Source: an uncultured Kangiellaceae bacterium (GTDB taxonomy: Bacteria; Pseudomonadota; Gammaproteobacteria; Enterobacterales; Kangiellaceae). Taken from it: 64,000 nt of DNA. The translations under genes were made by a program, and so were the position numbers. The DNA lies in contig CAJQOL010000007.1 of NCBI GenBank assembly GCA_905479925.1, forward strand, positions 62,001 through 126,000, written 5' to 3'. Of the stretch, positions 36,707 to 45,227 are shown piece after piece (within the stretch, counting starts at the first letter, position 1; every line of letters begins with the position of its first letter). The notes under the pieces were generated by a model that worked only from the letters and a program-made list of their open reading frames with translations, did not search any database and was not told where the DNA came from.

Positions 36707-37420
36707 ATGAATAGTGAAAAACAAAAATCAATTCTCATTGTCGAAGATGATGAATCTTTAGCCAATTGGATTGCCGATTATTTAAGCGGTCAAAATTTTG
36801 AGGTTTGCGTTGCTAATCGCGGCGATTATGCCTTGGAACTTATTCAGGAAGAGAATCCAGATCTAGTGCTATTGGATATTAACCTTCCTGTAAAAGATGG
36901 CTTTGATATTTGCAGAGAGGCCCGAGTCTTTTATGACCGGCCTATCCTTATGATGACAGCCAGAGATGAAGAGTTGGATGAAGTGCTCGGCTTAGAGTTA
37001 GGTGCCAATGATTATGTCACAAAGCCTATTCGCGCCAGAGCTTTACTGGCTAGAATTAAAGGACTGCTTCGCCGCGATACATCGAGTAACGACGCGGATA
37101 AAAATAACGATTGCTTAAACTTTGGCGCTTTGTCGATTGATAAATTTTCTCGAACCACGAAGATTAACGATGCTCCGATTAATATTTCATCCAATGAGTT
37201 TAATGTACTTTGGATTCTAGCCAGTCAAGCAGGGACCATCGTTAGTAGAGAATCACTCATCAAGGAACTTAGAGGTATCGAATATGATGGTTTTGACCGT
37301 TCGACCGATATTTTAGTCTCGAGGCTCAGAAAAAAACTAGGTACTGAAACCTGTTTAGAACAACGCATAAAAACGATATGGGGAAAAGGTTATCTTTTTT
37401 CTCCGGAACCATGGTCTTAG
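36707..37420 (+). CDS. OmpR-family response regulator (RstA-like)
   Basis: A 237-residue regulator. The receiver domain has the acidic cluster EDD (13-15), phospho-acceptor Asp57 in DLVLLDINLP and Lys106 in YVTKPI. The C-terminal winged helix contains ISSNEFNVLWILASQAGTIVSRESLIKELRGIEYDGFDRSTDILVSRLRKKLG, typical of OmpR/RstA. It pairs with the histidine kinase that begins 24 bases downstream and probably controls the MipA/OmpV-DUF3019 genes upstream. Confidence 0.93.
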   Translation: MNSEKQKSILIVEDDESLANWIADYLSGQNFEVCVANRGDYALELIQEENPDLVLLDINLPVKDGFDICREARVFYDRPILMMTARDEELDEVLGLELGANDYVTKPIRARALLARIKGLLRRDTSSNDADKNNDCLNFGALSIDKFSRTTKINDAPINISSNEFNVLWILASQAGTIVSRESLIKELRGIEYDGFDRSTDILVSRLRKKLGTETCLEQRIKTIWGKGYLFSPEPWS

Positions 37421-37444
37421 TACCTTTTAGAAGTAAGCTAAACG

Positions 37445-38710
37445 ATGAAAAAACTCACATTATCGCTAGTTTTGATCATGCTATGCGGCACCTTCGGGAT
37501 CGGATGGGTCATCGATCAATATTTCGAAAGCCAATCCAATGGCGATAATAAAGACATCATTGCCTATTACAAAGACCTAGGTTTTCAATTTGCAAAGTCG
37601 TTGGATAATACCTCTAACATTGATGCTTTCACCACGCACTGGAACAAACAACCCGGAAACCAATTATCGCTAGTAACGCCGGAACAATTTCCATTGCCTG
37701 CGGAGCTAGAATCAGATTTTATTGACGGTAACGCGTTAGTTTTAGAAAGTGACGGCAGGCTATCGTTACATTATTATTTACCCAATAAATCATTAGTACT
37801 GACCTTTACCCCCGATGAACTTTCGGCACCTGAAAAAAACTCAGTATTCAGTCTACTTTTAACCGCACTTTTTTATCTCGGTATTATTTTCTTCGTTCTA
37901 GTTTGGTTATATCCACTTATCAAAAGACTTAACATGTTGCGAAGTACCGCTACAGAGTTAGGTAGTGGCGACCTTTCAAAACGGATCCCCTTGAGCCGCA
38001 GCTCATACATCGGCGACATTGAAATAGAATTTAACCGTATGGCAAATAGAATTGAAACTTTAGTTACCGACAATAAACTTATCAGTAGCGCAGTATCTCA
38101 TGATTTACGAACACCTTTAGCGAGACTGCGGATGGGTTTGGATGTATTGTCTGAATCAACCGATACCGCCGAGAGGGAAAATTACCAGAACCGATTAAAC
38201 CAAGATCTAGATGAAATGCAGTCACTCATTGAGGTGCTTTTACATTACGCCAAACTTGAGCAATCAATGGTTAGCATCGAAAAAGATAGCGTAGATTTGT
38301 CTCTATTATTACTCCCTTATTGCAAGCACCTTTCAACAACTGATAAACCCATTGATTTAGTTAATTTTGATGCAACTGCGAAAATAAAGGGAAATGAAAA
38401 ATTTTTGATGATGTTATTTTCTAACATCATCGGCAACGCTATTAAATATGCTAACAAGCGGGTAAGCGTTGAGATTATTCATTTTGATAAGTCAATTAGC
38501 GTAGAAATCAGTGACGATGGTCCGGGAGTCGACCAAGACATTCGCACGGAAGTTCTAAAACCCTTTATCAAATATAAAAGCGAAGGCTTTGGAATGGGGT
38601 TAGCCATTGCCGATAGAATTAGTCAATGGCATAACGGCCAGTTAAAAATATCCGAATCTAGCCAATTAGGAGGCACTAAGGTTCAAGTTTTGCTTCCTAC
38701 CTGCGAGTGA
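37445..38710 (+). CDS. Sensor histidine kinase (RstB-like)
   Basis: A 421-residue membrane kinase. One membrane helix (about 4-24), a periplasmic sensor of about 110 residues, a second helix (136-158), HAMP, then the dimerisation domain with the phospho-acceptor His219 in AVSHDLRTPLARLR. The ATPase part has NIIGNAIKYA (N box), ISDDGPGVD and GFGMGLAIADRI. The domain layout and the RstA-like partner make it RstB-like; the signal it senses is unknown. It is the last gene of the module. Confidence 0.93.
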   Translation: MKKLTLSLVLIMLCGTFGIGWVIDQYFESQSNGDNKDIIAYYKDLGFQFAKSLDNTSNIDAFTTHWNKQPGNQLSLVTPEQFPLPAELESDFIDGNALVLESDGRLSLHYYLPNKSLVLTFTPDELSAPEKNSVFSLLLTALFYLGIIFFVLVWLYPLIKRLNMLRSTATELGSGDLSKRIPLSRSSYIGDIEIEFNRMANRIETLVTDNKLISSAVSHDLRTPLARLRMGLDVLSESTDTAERENYQNRLNQDLDEMQSLIEVLLHYAKLEQSMVSIEKDSVDLSLLLLPYCKHLSTTDKPIDLVNFDATAKIKGNEKFLMMLFSNIIGNAIKYANKRVSVEIIHFDKSISVEISDDGPGVDQDIRTEVLKPFIKYKSEGFGMGLAIADRISQWHNGQLKISESSQLGGTKVQVLLPTCE

Positions 38711-38786
38711 CAAGCGGTCCAAATTGGAATTTTGCTTTTGTTTAGTCGTTAAAAGTGATAGTTTTAAGGCAATATGCCTAATTTAA

Positions 38787-38810
38787 GCCTAATAGTTCGT
38801 TTAATTAGGC
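38787..38810 (+). terminator. Possible terminator after the histidine kinase gene
   Basis: GCCTAAT pairs with ATTAGGC over seven bases with a 10-base loop, 76 bases after the kinase stop. There is no U-tract, so this is a weak call. Confidence 0.25.
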
Positions 38811-38929
38811 CGTCTAAGTCATTTACTCTATATATCAAGTCTTGCTTAAATAGAGCATTAGATTGTGATGACGATTAAATGAGGATCACTAATTAATTTA
38901 ATGGAAAATACTAAAAGGGACGCTCTCTT

Positions 38930-40306
38930 ATGAAAAAGATACTGCTATTTTCAGCATTACTTACCTCTGCACTTATCTCTGCACTTACCTCTACCTCAGC
39001 ACTCGCCGACTTTAATAGTGCGCTTAATGCTTATCAAAATGAAGATTATAAAGCAGCACATAAGGAGTTTGTTTCTATGGCGTCCTCGGGAGAGAAACGC
39101 TCTCAGTTTAATCTGGGTATTATGTACTTCTATGGACAATACGTAAAAAAAGATATCAATCAAGCTTACGCTTGGCTCAAGCTATCTAATCAATCAGAAA
39201 CGTTATCCGACGCTGAAGTAAGAGCTTTAGAAGTGGTTAGTGCCAAGGTTACTGACATGGATGCGGCCGAAAAAGCATTTAAGGAATTGGAAGCAAAATA
39301 TTCCACAAGCGTACTAATGAATAAGCTCTACCCTGAAATCATTGATATAGCAGGCACCGACCAGTTCAATGCTGTACCGCTATCTATTGTTCAACCAAAA
39401 TACCCTAAAGGCGCGGCAATGCAAGGAATACAAGGGTGGGTTCGTTTTTCGTTTGATGTTGACCCGTTAGGCGTTCCGAGAAATATTCAGCTGGTTGAGT
39501 CGTTCCCCAGAGACGTATTCGTTAAAACATCAAGAAAAGCCATTCAAAACTGGAAGTTTAAACCAAGTCCCGCAGAGAATGGAGATTCTATGGCATCTAC
39601 CGACCTTCGCTATACACTACAATTTCAGCTCAAAGGGGCCGACCCTGTTGCAATCAAGCCTGGTGTTTATAGCAAAACCATGAAAAACGCTATTGCTGAT
39701 GACGCAAGTTCTCAGTTTAAAATTGGATTTTGGGAGAAGAAACTCAATCACTCTAAGGGAAAGGAAAATCCTAACAAGTGGTTTTTAAAAGCAGCTATTC
39801 AGGGTCATTCCTCGGCTCAGTATGAGCTAGGAAAAAGTCTTGTTTACGGTAAGGGTTGTCGCCAAGATAAAGCCAAAGGTATAGAGTGGTTAACTCGCGC
39901 AGCGAGTAGCGGCCAGATCAACGCCAAAGAATTGCTCGGCATAGTAGCAAGTAAAATCAACACCTTAGAATCGCACCGTCAAGCGGTCAACTATTTAGAC
40001 AATATTGATTCACTATCCGCCGCCGCTCAACGCCATTACGCCTGGTTATTAGCCACTTCACCATATACGGACATAGCTGATCCAAAAAAATCTTTGTCGA
40101 TAGTTGATGATATGTCGAACCAAACGTTTAACGACGATATTACGGAATATGAAATTAAGGCAGCCGCTTATGCTGCAATGGGTAAATTTAAGAAAGCTGT
40201 CGACTTGCAAGAAGAAGCGTTGGAAGAAGCACAAGATCGAGAAGCAGACCAAACAACTATTCTAGCTCATTTGAGTGATTATAAAGCCAATAAAACTTGG
40301 TTTTAA
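38930..40306 (+). CDS. Sel1-repeat protein with central TonB C-terminal domain
   Basis: A 458-residue secreted protein (signal peptide to about residue 26, with a repetitive LTSALISALTSTSALA). Sel1 repeats occupy about 35-95 (GEKRSQFNLGIMYFYGQYVKKDINQAYAWLKLS). A TonB C-terminal domain lies at about 145-235 (PKYPKGAAMQGIQGWVRFSFDVDPLGVPRNIQLVES...AIQNWKFKPSP). More Sel1 repeats follow (GHSSAQYELGKSLVYGKGCRQDKAKGIEWLTRAASSG), then TPR-like helices. There is no N-terminal TonB membrane anchor, so it is not a standard energy transducer. No ExbBD or receptor gene is nearby. Confidence 0.85.
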   Translation: MKKILLFSALLTSALISALTSTSALADFNSALNAYQNEDYKAAHKEFVSMASSGEKRSQFNLGIMYFYGQYVKKDINQAYAWLKLSNQSETLSDAEVRALEVVSAKVTDMDAAEKAFKELEAKYSTSVLMNKLYPEIIDIAGTDQFNAVPLSIVQPKYPKGAAMQGIQGWVRFSFDVDPLGVPRNIQLVESFPRDVFVKTSRKAIQNWKFKPSPAENGDSMASTDLRYTLQFQLKGADPVAIKPGVYSKTMKNAIADDASSQFKIGFWEKKLNHSKGKENPNKWFLKAAIQGHSSAQYELGKSLVYGKGCRQDKAKGIEWLTRAASSGQINAKELLGIVASKINTLESHRQAVNYLDNIDSLSAAAQRHYAWLLATSPYTDIADPKKSLSIVDDMSNQTFNDDITEYEIKAAAYAAMGKFKKAVDLQEEALEEAQDREADQTTILAHLSDYKANKTWF

Positions 40307-40339
40307 CTGCATCGTCGATACGTTGTACAAAGCTGATAG

Positions 40340-40942
40340 TTACGAAATAAAAGCTTTAAGAATCTCCATCCCGTGCTCGGATAAAACTGACTCGGGGTGA
40401 AACTGCACCCCTTCAATCTTAAGGTGCTTGTGTTTGATAGCCATTATTTCTTCAAATTCACCTTTCTTATTATTAGTCCATGCGGTCATTTCAAGCTCAT
40501 TAGGCAAAGTATCTTTGTCTAACGCTAATGAATGGTAACGTGTTGCGATAAAGCCTTGCGGAAGGTGCTCAAAAATACCTTTGTTATTGTGAATAATCGA
40601 TGAGGTTTTACCGTGCATCAACTTGCGAGCATTAATAACTTTCGCACCAAAATATTGGCCAATCACCTGATGCCCTAAACAAACTCCAAGAATGGGAATT
40701 TTGCCTTTAAAGTGATCTACCACTTGTAGCGAGATTCCAGCTTGATCGGGTGTTTTGGGGCCGGGAGAAATTACGATGTGAGAGGGAGACAGTTGCTCAA
40801 TTTCCTCAATGGTAATTTGGTCATTTTTTCTAACCCTTACTTCCGGTGCTAACTGCTGTAGGTAATGGGCTAAGTTATAGGTAAACGAATCATAATTATC
40901 AATCATTAAGATTCGAAGTGTTACGTCGACATGATCTGACAT
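40340..40942 (-). CDS. Anthranilate / aminodeoxychorismate synthase glutamine amidotransferase
   Basis: A 200-residue class I glutamine amidotransferase that supplies ammonia to chorismate-using synthases (TrpG or PabA; sequence alone does not separate them). Start region LRILMIDNYDSFTYNLAHYLQ, the nucleophile Cys88 in ILGVCLGHQVIGQYFGAKV and the GVQFHPESVLSEHG histidine are present. The first 12 residues exceed the usual start, but no other start codon fits better than the ATG used. It follows rpe after about 50 bases on the same strand, as in many gammaproteobacteria. Confidence 0.92.
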   Translation of the reverse strand: MSDHVDVTLRILMIDNYDSFTYNLAHYLQQLAPEVRVRKNDQITIEEIEQLSPSHIVISPGPKTPDQAGISLQVVDHFKGKIPILGVCLGHQVIGQYFGAKVINARKLMHGKTSSIIHNNKGIFEHLPQGFIATRYHSLALDKDTLPNELEMTAWTNNKKGEFEEIMAIKHKHLKIEGVQFHPESVLSEHGMEILKAFIS

Positions 40943-40990
40943 GTTGGCCTATAGCAATTTAGAATGAGTTCAAAAATTAAACTTTAGACT

Positions 40991-41668
40991 TTAAACCAAG
41001 CTCAATTCAGCGATTTGAGCACGCATTGCATCAATCGTCGTTTGATAATTATCAGTATTAAAAATCGCAGATCCTGCAACAAAAGCATCGGCTCCCGCAG
41101 CCGCTATTTCCTTAATATTATCGACCTTCACGCCTCCATCAACTTCCAATCGAATGTCTCGGCCACTTTGTTCAATCAGTTTTCTTGCCGCCGCTAATTT
41201 AGTTAAGGTATTAGGAATAAACGATTGGCCACCAAACCCTGGGTTTACAGACATCAGTAAAATCACGTCTAACTTGTCCATGACATGTTCAAGACAGTCG
41301 AGACTGGTTGCCGGGTTAATCACTAAACCTGCTTTACAGCCTGATTGTTTGATTAGTTGCAGGCTTCTATCAACGTGTTCGCTTGCTTCTGGATGAAAGG
41401 TAATAATTGAAGCACCCGCTTCTGCAAAATCTCCAATGATTCTATCGACCGGCTTCACCATCAAATGAACATCAATAGGGGCTTTAATACCGTATTTAAT
41501 CAGGGCATCACAAACCATCGGTCCAATAGTAAGGTTAGGGACGTAATGATTATCCATTACATCAAAATGTACCCAATCAGCACCTGCTGCAATAACGTTT
41601 TCTACTTCTTCGCCTAATCTTGCAAAATCAGCGGAAAGAATAGAGGGGGCAATAATGGGAGATTTCAT
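40991..41668 (-). CDS. rpe: Ribulose-phosphate 3-epimerase
   Basis: A 225-residue TIM-barrel enzyme interconverting ribulose 5-phosphate and xylulose 5-phosphate. Signatures: [63 protein letters not shown] and [12 protein letters not shown], covering metal ligands and the phosphate site. Length is normal. It leads a likely two-gene unit with trpG/pabA. Confidence 0.97.
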   Translation of the reverse strand: MKSPIIAPSILSADFARLGEEVENVIAAGADWVHFDVMDNHYVPNLTIGPMVCDALIKYGIKAPIDVHLMVKPVDRIIGDFAEAGASIITFHPEASEHVDRSLQLIKQSGCKAGLVINPATSLDCLEHVMDKLDVILLMSVNPGFGGQSFIPNTLTKLAAARKLIEQSGRDIRLEVDGGVKVDNIKEIAAAGADAFVAGSAIFNTDNYQTTIDAMRAQIAELSLV

Positions 41669-41774
41669 AGTGATTTACTCTTTGGGTAGCATTTGCCTCT
41701 ATTTTATAAGATTCCATTAAGTTATCCTAGAAGATTCCAATATTAAAACCCCATTTGGCAGAGGCTAATTATTC

Positions 41775-42503
41775 TTGTCTAATCTTACTAAAAATAGTTT
41801 GATTGTAATTATAGGCTTGTACGGCTTAGGGTTGACTAATCTCAGTAATAGCGCGGTCCTCGTTAAGGAAAAACGGTGGCATAACCATTCGACCTTAAAC
41901 GTTGTGTTTCTAAATGGTGAACCAGCTCTTCATAGCAAGGTTAAAATGTTGGCCCCTTTATGGTTGGAGGGAACTAGTCTTAAATTTAGTTTCTTCGATA
42001 GTTTAGATACAGCCCCAGAAGATACCCACATCAGAATTAGCTTTACATCCCACAACGGCTCAAGGCTAGGAGCTCACGGAGAATATAAAAGCTCATTTGC
42101 GACCATGAACCTGGCTGATGTAATGTCGCAGGATATTAGTGAACGCAGTATTCAACGAATAATTTTGCATGAATTTGGCCATGCGCTAGGTCTTGAGCAT
42201 GAATATCGGAATATTAATTGGCCTTATGGCCAACATATTATTGAGAAGTTTACTGAAGAGTGCATTCCTAGAATGCGCCAGATCGGACATGACCCGGAGG
42301 TCGCCGAGCAACGCTGCCATGATATCAATCAAAGTATCAGCAAAAAGCTAGCGCTAACAACCGCCTACGATGAACGCTCAATAATGAATTATCCAGCTAG
42401 TTTTGCATTGGACAATGGTATGAACAAAACGATAGAAGCTACTCATACTCTTTCAATTTTGGATAAACATGCTATAAAAAGGTGGTATCCAAAATCGCCC
42501 TAA
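41775..42503 (+). CDS. Metzincin-type zinc metalloprotease
   Basis: A 242-residue protein starting at TTG. A hydrophobic N-terminus (NSLIVIIGLYGLGLTNLSNSAVL) could be a signal peptide. The zinc site HEFGHALGLEH at 132-142 is a perfect HExxHxxGxxH, with the Met-turn SIMNYP further on. The strand HIRISFTSHNGSRLGAHGEY before it resembles matrixin/astacin-like folds. There is no visible propeptide, so activation is unclear. It is divergent from rpe and followed by an HvfX-like gene. Confidence 0.82.
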   Translation: MSNLTKNSLIVIIGLYGLGLTNLSNSAVLVKEKRWHNHSTLNVVFLNGEPALHSKVKMLAPLWLEGTSLKFSFFDSLDTAPEDTHIRISFTSHNGSRLGAHGEYKSSFATMNLADVMSQDISERSIQRIILHEFGHALGLEHEYRNINWPYGQHIIEKFTEECIPRMRQIGHDPEVAEQRCHDINQSISKKLALTTAYDERSIMNYPASFALDNGMNKTIEATHTLSILDKHAIKRWYPKSP

Positions 42504-42634
42504 GTTTTTAAACAACACCCTTTAGGAGTTAGATTTAGTCATTACCGTTAAACCCAGAAAATAATAAATCGCTACTGCCGATGAAACAAATTCTGTTTAC
42601 GCTCGTCAGTAAGCCAAACAAATGGAGAAACTCA

Positions 42635-43240
42635 ATGAACTTAGTACAAAAATATTATCAAATTCAAGCGTTAACATTGGATAAACTCACCCAGCTAGAC
42701 GGATTACCATCTTTGGCATTTCGTCTCTATTTAGCTAACGTATTTTGGATGGCTGGAAATAGCAAATGGAACCCTTTTGACCCAGACAGTTCTTTGCAGC
42801 CAACAATAGAATGGTTTGGTAATGCCGACTGGGGTTTGGGTTTACCTTTTCCAGCGCTATTGGGATTTCTCGCCTGGGCGGCTGAATATTTTGGAGCGCT
42901 ATTATTAGTATTAGGCTTAGCGACTCGTTGGATTTCAATACCACTCATCATTACCATGTTAGTCGCCATTTTCTCAGTTCATATTGATCACGGCTGGGCG
43001 GCAATTGCCTCAAGTGCCGACGGTGAAATTGCCTCACGAGTTGATGCGGCACGTTCGCTGCTTCAAGAGCATGGAAACTATGACTGGTTAACAGCAAAAG
43101 GAAGTTTCGTTATTCTTCAGAACGGTATTGAGTTCGCAACCACTTATTTAATCATGTTGCTTAGTCTGTTGTTTGTTGGTGGTGGACGTTATGTAAGCGC
43201 TGATTATTATTTAAATAATCACTTTAAGCGGCAAGCTTAA
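42635..43240 (+). CDS. hvfX: DoxX-family protein, HvfX type
   Basis: The track begins at 42581, but the ATG at 42635 has GGAG upstream and fits the family start (201 residues). It is a DoxX-like membrane protein with four helices. LAFRLYLANVFWMAGNSKW, WFGNADWGLGLPFPALLGFLAWAAEYFGALLLVLGLATRWISIPLIITMLVA, and LQEHGNYDWLTAKGSFVILQNGIEFATTY resemble HvfX, which accompanies copper-binding RiPP (bufferin-type) clusters. The usual partners HvfA, HvfB and HvfC are not visible in the window, so it stands alone. Confidence 0.8.
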   Translation: MNLVQKYYQIQALTLDKLTQLDGLPSLAFRLYLANVFWMAGNSKWNPFDPDSSLQPTIEWFGNADWGLGLPFPALLGFLAWAAEYFGALLLVLGLATRWISIPLIITMLVAIFSVHIDHGWAAIASSADGEIASRVDAARSLLQEHGNYDWLTAKGSFVILQNGIEFATTYLIMLLSLLFVGGGRYVSADYYLNNHFKRQA

Positions 43241-43336
43241 TTTAATAAACAAGAAAGTTTTTCAATAAATGAGTTTGTTAGTAAGCGGTTTGATTAACCT
43301 TACTCATTCGATTATAGAACTATCAGACACTGTATT

Positions 43337-43359
43337 GCTTAGCGGTTCGAATGCTAAGC
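43337..43359. terminator. Hairpin between convergent genes
   Basis: GCTTAGC and GCTAAGC pair perfectly over seven bases with a nine-base loop. It sits between the stops of hvfX (+) and dapB (-), so it could serve both directions. No U-tract is visible on either side. Confidence 0.3.
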
Positions 43360-43369
43360 ATGCAGTACT

Positions 43370-44170
43370 CTAGTCCGCTAAGAAATCCTGCATTGAATAA
43401 AGCCCATTTAGCTGACTCGATAGCCAAATAGCAGCCTTAACCGCTCCCTCGGCAAAACACTGACGACTTGTCGCTTTGTGTTCAATACTGATAATTTCGT
43501 TTTCAAGGGCAAACATAACCTTGTGATCGCCGACAATAGACCCGCCGCGAACAACGGAGAAACCAATTTCATTGTCGGTTCTTCCCGCTTTCGATGCACT
43601 GCGTTGATAGACGGCTCGCTCGGCCAATTGAGTGTTAGTTTGTTCACAAATAACTTCTCCCATTTTTAACGCTGTTCCAGAAGGCGAGTCTAGTTTATGT
43701 TTGTGATGAGCTTCTATGATTTCGATATCTGCCTGCTTACCCAATAACTTTGTCGCTTTGGCCAATAAAGAAAGAGCGGCATTCACACCAATGCTGGTAT
43801 TTGGTGCGAGTAAAATAGGTATTGATTGCGCAGCTTGATTGATCCGTTGAAGTTGCTCTTCAGAAAAACCCGTTGTTCCAATTAATAAAGGTGTTTTCAT
43901 CTGTAAAGCTTGGTCAAGCAACGCAAGGGATACGGTCGGTAGGCTAAAATCGATCATAACGCCGCTCGCTTTTAAGCCAGCGTTAAGATCGTTGGTATAC
44001 AAAACCGTTCCAGAACCTCGTACCACTTTTTCAAAATATGGGTGACCAGAACGACAAAACGCAGCGGAAAGCTGCGCTGGTCCTGATACGACTATTTCGT
44101 TTGTGATTTGCTGCCCCATTCTACCCGTTGCAGCATTTACACCAATTTTAACCGTCGTTTGTTTTTCCAA
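43370..44170 (-). CDS. dapB: 4-hydroxy-tetrahydrodipicolinate reductase
   Basis: A 266-residue enzyme of lysine/diaminopimelate synthesis that reduces hydroxy-tetrahydrodipicolinate with NAD(P)H. The cofactor loop is KIGVNAATGRMGQQI; the substrate and catalytic motif is EIIEAHHKHKLDSPSGTALKMGE; GFSVVRGGSIVGDHKVMF is also typical. The start is TTG with AAGG upstream. It lies 5 bases after the stop of the 2-oxoacid oxidoreductase beta gene, so it may be co-transcribed although unrelated. Confidence 0.95.
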   Translation of the reverse strand: MEKQTTVKIGVNAATGRMGQQITNEIVVSGPAQLSAAFCRSGHPYFEKVVRGSGTVLYTNDLNAGLKASGVMIDFSLPTVSLALLDQALQMKTPLLIGTTGFSEEQLQRINQAAQSIPILLAPNTSIGVNAALSLLAKATKLLGKQADIEIIEAHHKHKLDSPSGTALKMGEVICEQTNTQLAERAVYQRSASKAGRTDNEIGFSVVRGGSIVGDHKVMFALENEIISIEHKATSRQCFAEGAVKAAIWLSSQLNGLYSMQDFLAD

Positions 44171-44174
44171 GCCG

Positions 44175-45227
44175 CTACCTTAGGGACTCATTAATCGCTT
44201 GAAGAATATCACTTCCAGGGCATAAATCTTGTTTGCCCATACTGCTAAGTGGTTTATCCGAGCTATTAATTATTTCATGAGTATTTTGTGAGTTGCTATT
44301 GTGGTAAAGCAAACCTGTTAACATTTGGTCTTCTAATTTTGCTTGCTCTAATGCATTCAATACATCTTTGCGACTTTCAACATTTAGCGATCCAGCATGG
44401 CGACGCAGGTTCAGCGTAGAGCCATCATGCAGCGAAATAGTTTCAAGAATTTCATCCGGGTTTTTAACTTCAATGACCTGTTCTTCCGGAACCAAATCAA
44501 TCGTGCCAGTCGCTTCTTTATGATCACGAACCCACTCATAACTTTTGGTTGATTTTTGATTGTTATTAAAAGTAACGCAAGGTGAAATACAATCAATTAA
44601 TGCAAAACCGTTATGCTTAATTGCGCCTTCAATTAGCGGAACCAACTGATCTTTGTCACCAGAAAAACTTCGAGCAACATACCCCGATCCAAGAGAAATA
44701 GCTAACTCACAAAGGTCCATTGGTTCATACATATTTGGTACGCCCTTTTTACTGGCACTACCAATATCCGCTGTAGCAGAGTCTTGACCTTTGGTTAAGC
44801 CATAAACACCGTTATTCATGCAGATATAAACCATATTAAGGTTTCGTCTAACCAAATGCATAAATTGACCCATACCAATTGATGCGGTATCGCCATCACC
44901 AGATACACCAATATATGTTAGGTCACGATTCGCCATATTGGCACCTGTCGTTACCGATGGCATACGCCCATGAACCGAGTTAAAACCGTGAGAACCTCTC
45001 AAGAAATAGGCTGGAGTTTTTGAAGAACAACCTATACCGGACATTTTGGCAATTTTGTGAGGCTCTAACGATAATTCAAAACAGGCTTTAATAATGGAAT
45101 TACTAACTGAGTCATGGCCACAACCAGCACATAAAGTAGATAAAGCGCCCTCATAAACGGCTTCGGTATAACCTAAAGCGTTCTTGGGGGATTCTGGATG
45201 ACGGAAGGTCGACTTTAAATAACTCAT
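44175..45227 (-). CDS. 2-oxoacid:acceptor oxidoreductase beta subunit
   Basis: A 350-residue thiamine-diphosphate subunit. It opens with LCAGCGHDSVSNSIIKACFEL, has the ThDP/Mg site YIGVSGDGDTASIGMGQFMHLVRRNLNMVYICMNNGVYGLTKGQDSAT and ends in a helical tail. The family decarboxylates pyruvate, 2-oxoglutarate or other 2-oxoacids to acyl-CoA. The start overlaps the end of the gamma-alpha gene by 4 bases (ATGA), so the two are translationally coupled. Substrate identity is not certain. Confidence 0.93.
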   Translation of the reverse strand: MSYLKSTFRHPESPKNALGYTEAVYEGALSTLCAGCGHDSVSNSIIKACFELSLEPHKIAKMSGIGCSSKTPAYFLRGSHGFNSVHGRMPSVTTGANMANRDLTYIGVSGDGDTASIGMGQFMHLVRRNLNMVYICMNNGVYGLTKGQDSATADIGSASKKGVPNMYEPMDLCELAISLGSGYVARSFSGDKDQLVPLIEGAIKHNGFALIDCISPCVTFNNNQKSTKSYEWVRDHKEATGTIDLVPEEQVIEVKNPDEILETISLHDGSTLNLRRHAGSLNVESRKDVLNALEQAKLEDQMLTGLLYHNSNSQNTHEIINSSDKPLSSMGKQDLCPGSDILQAINESLR

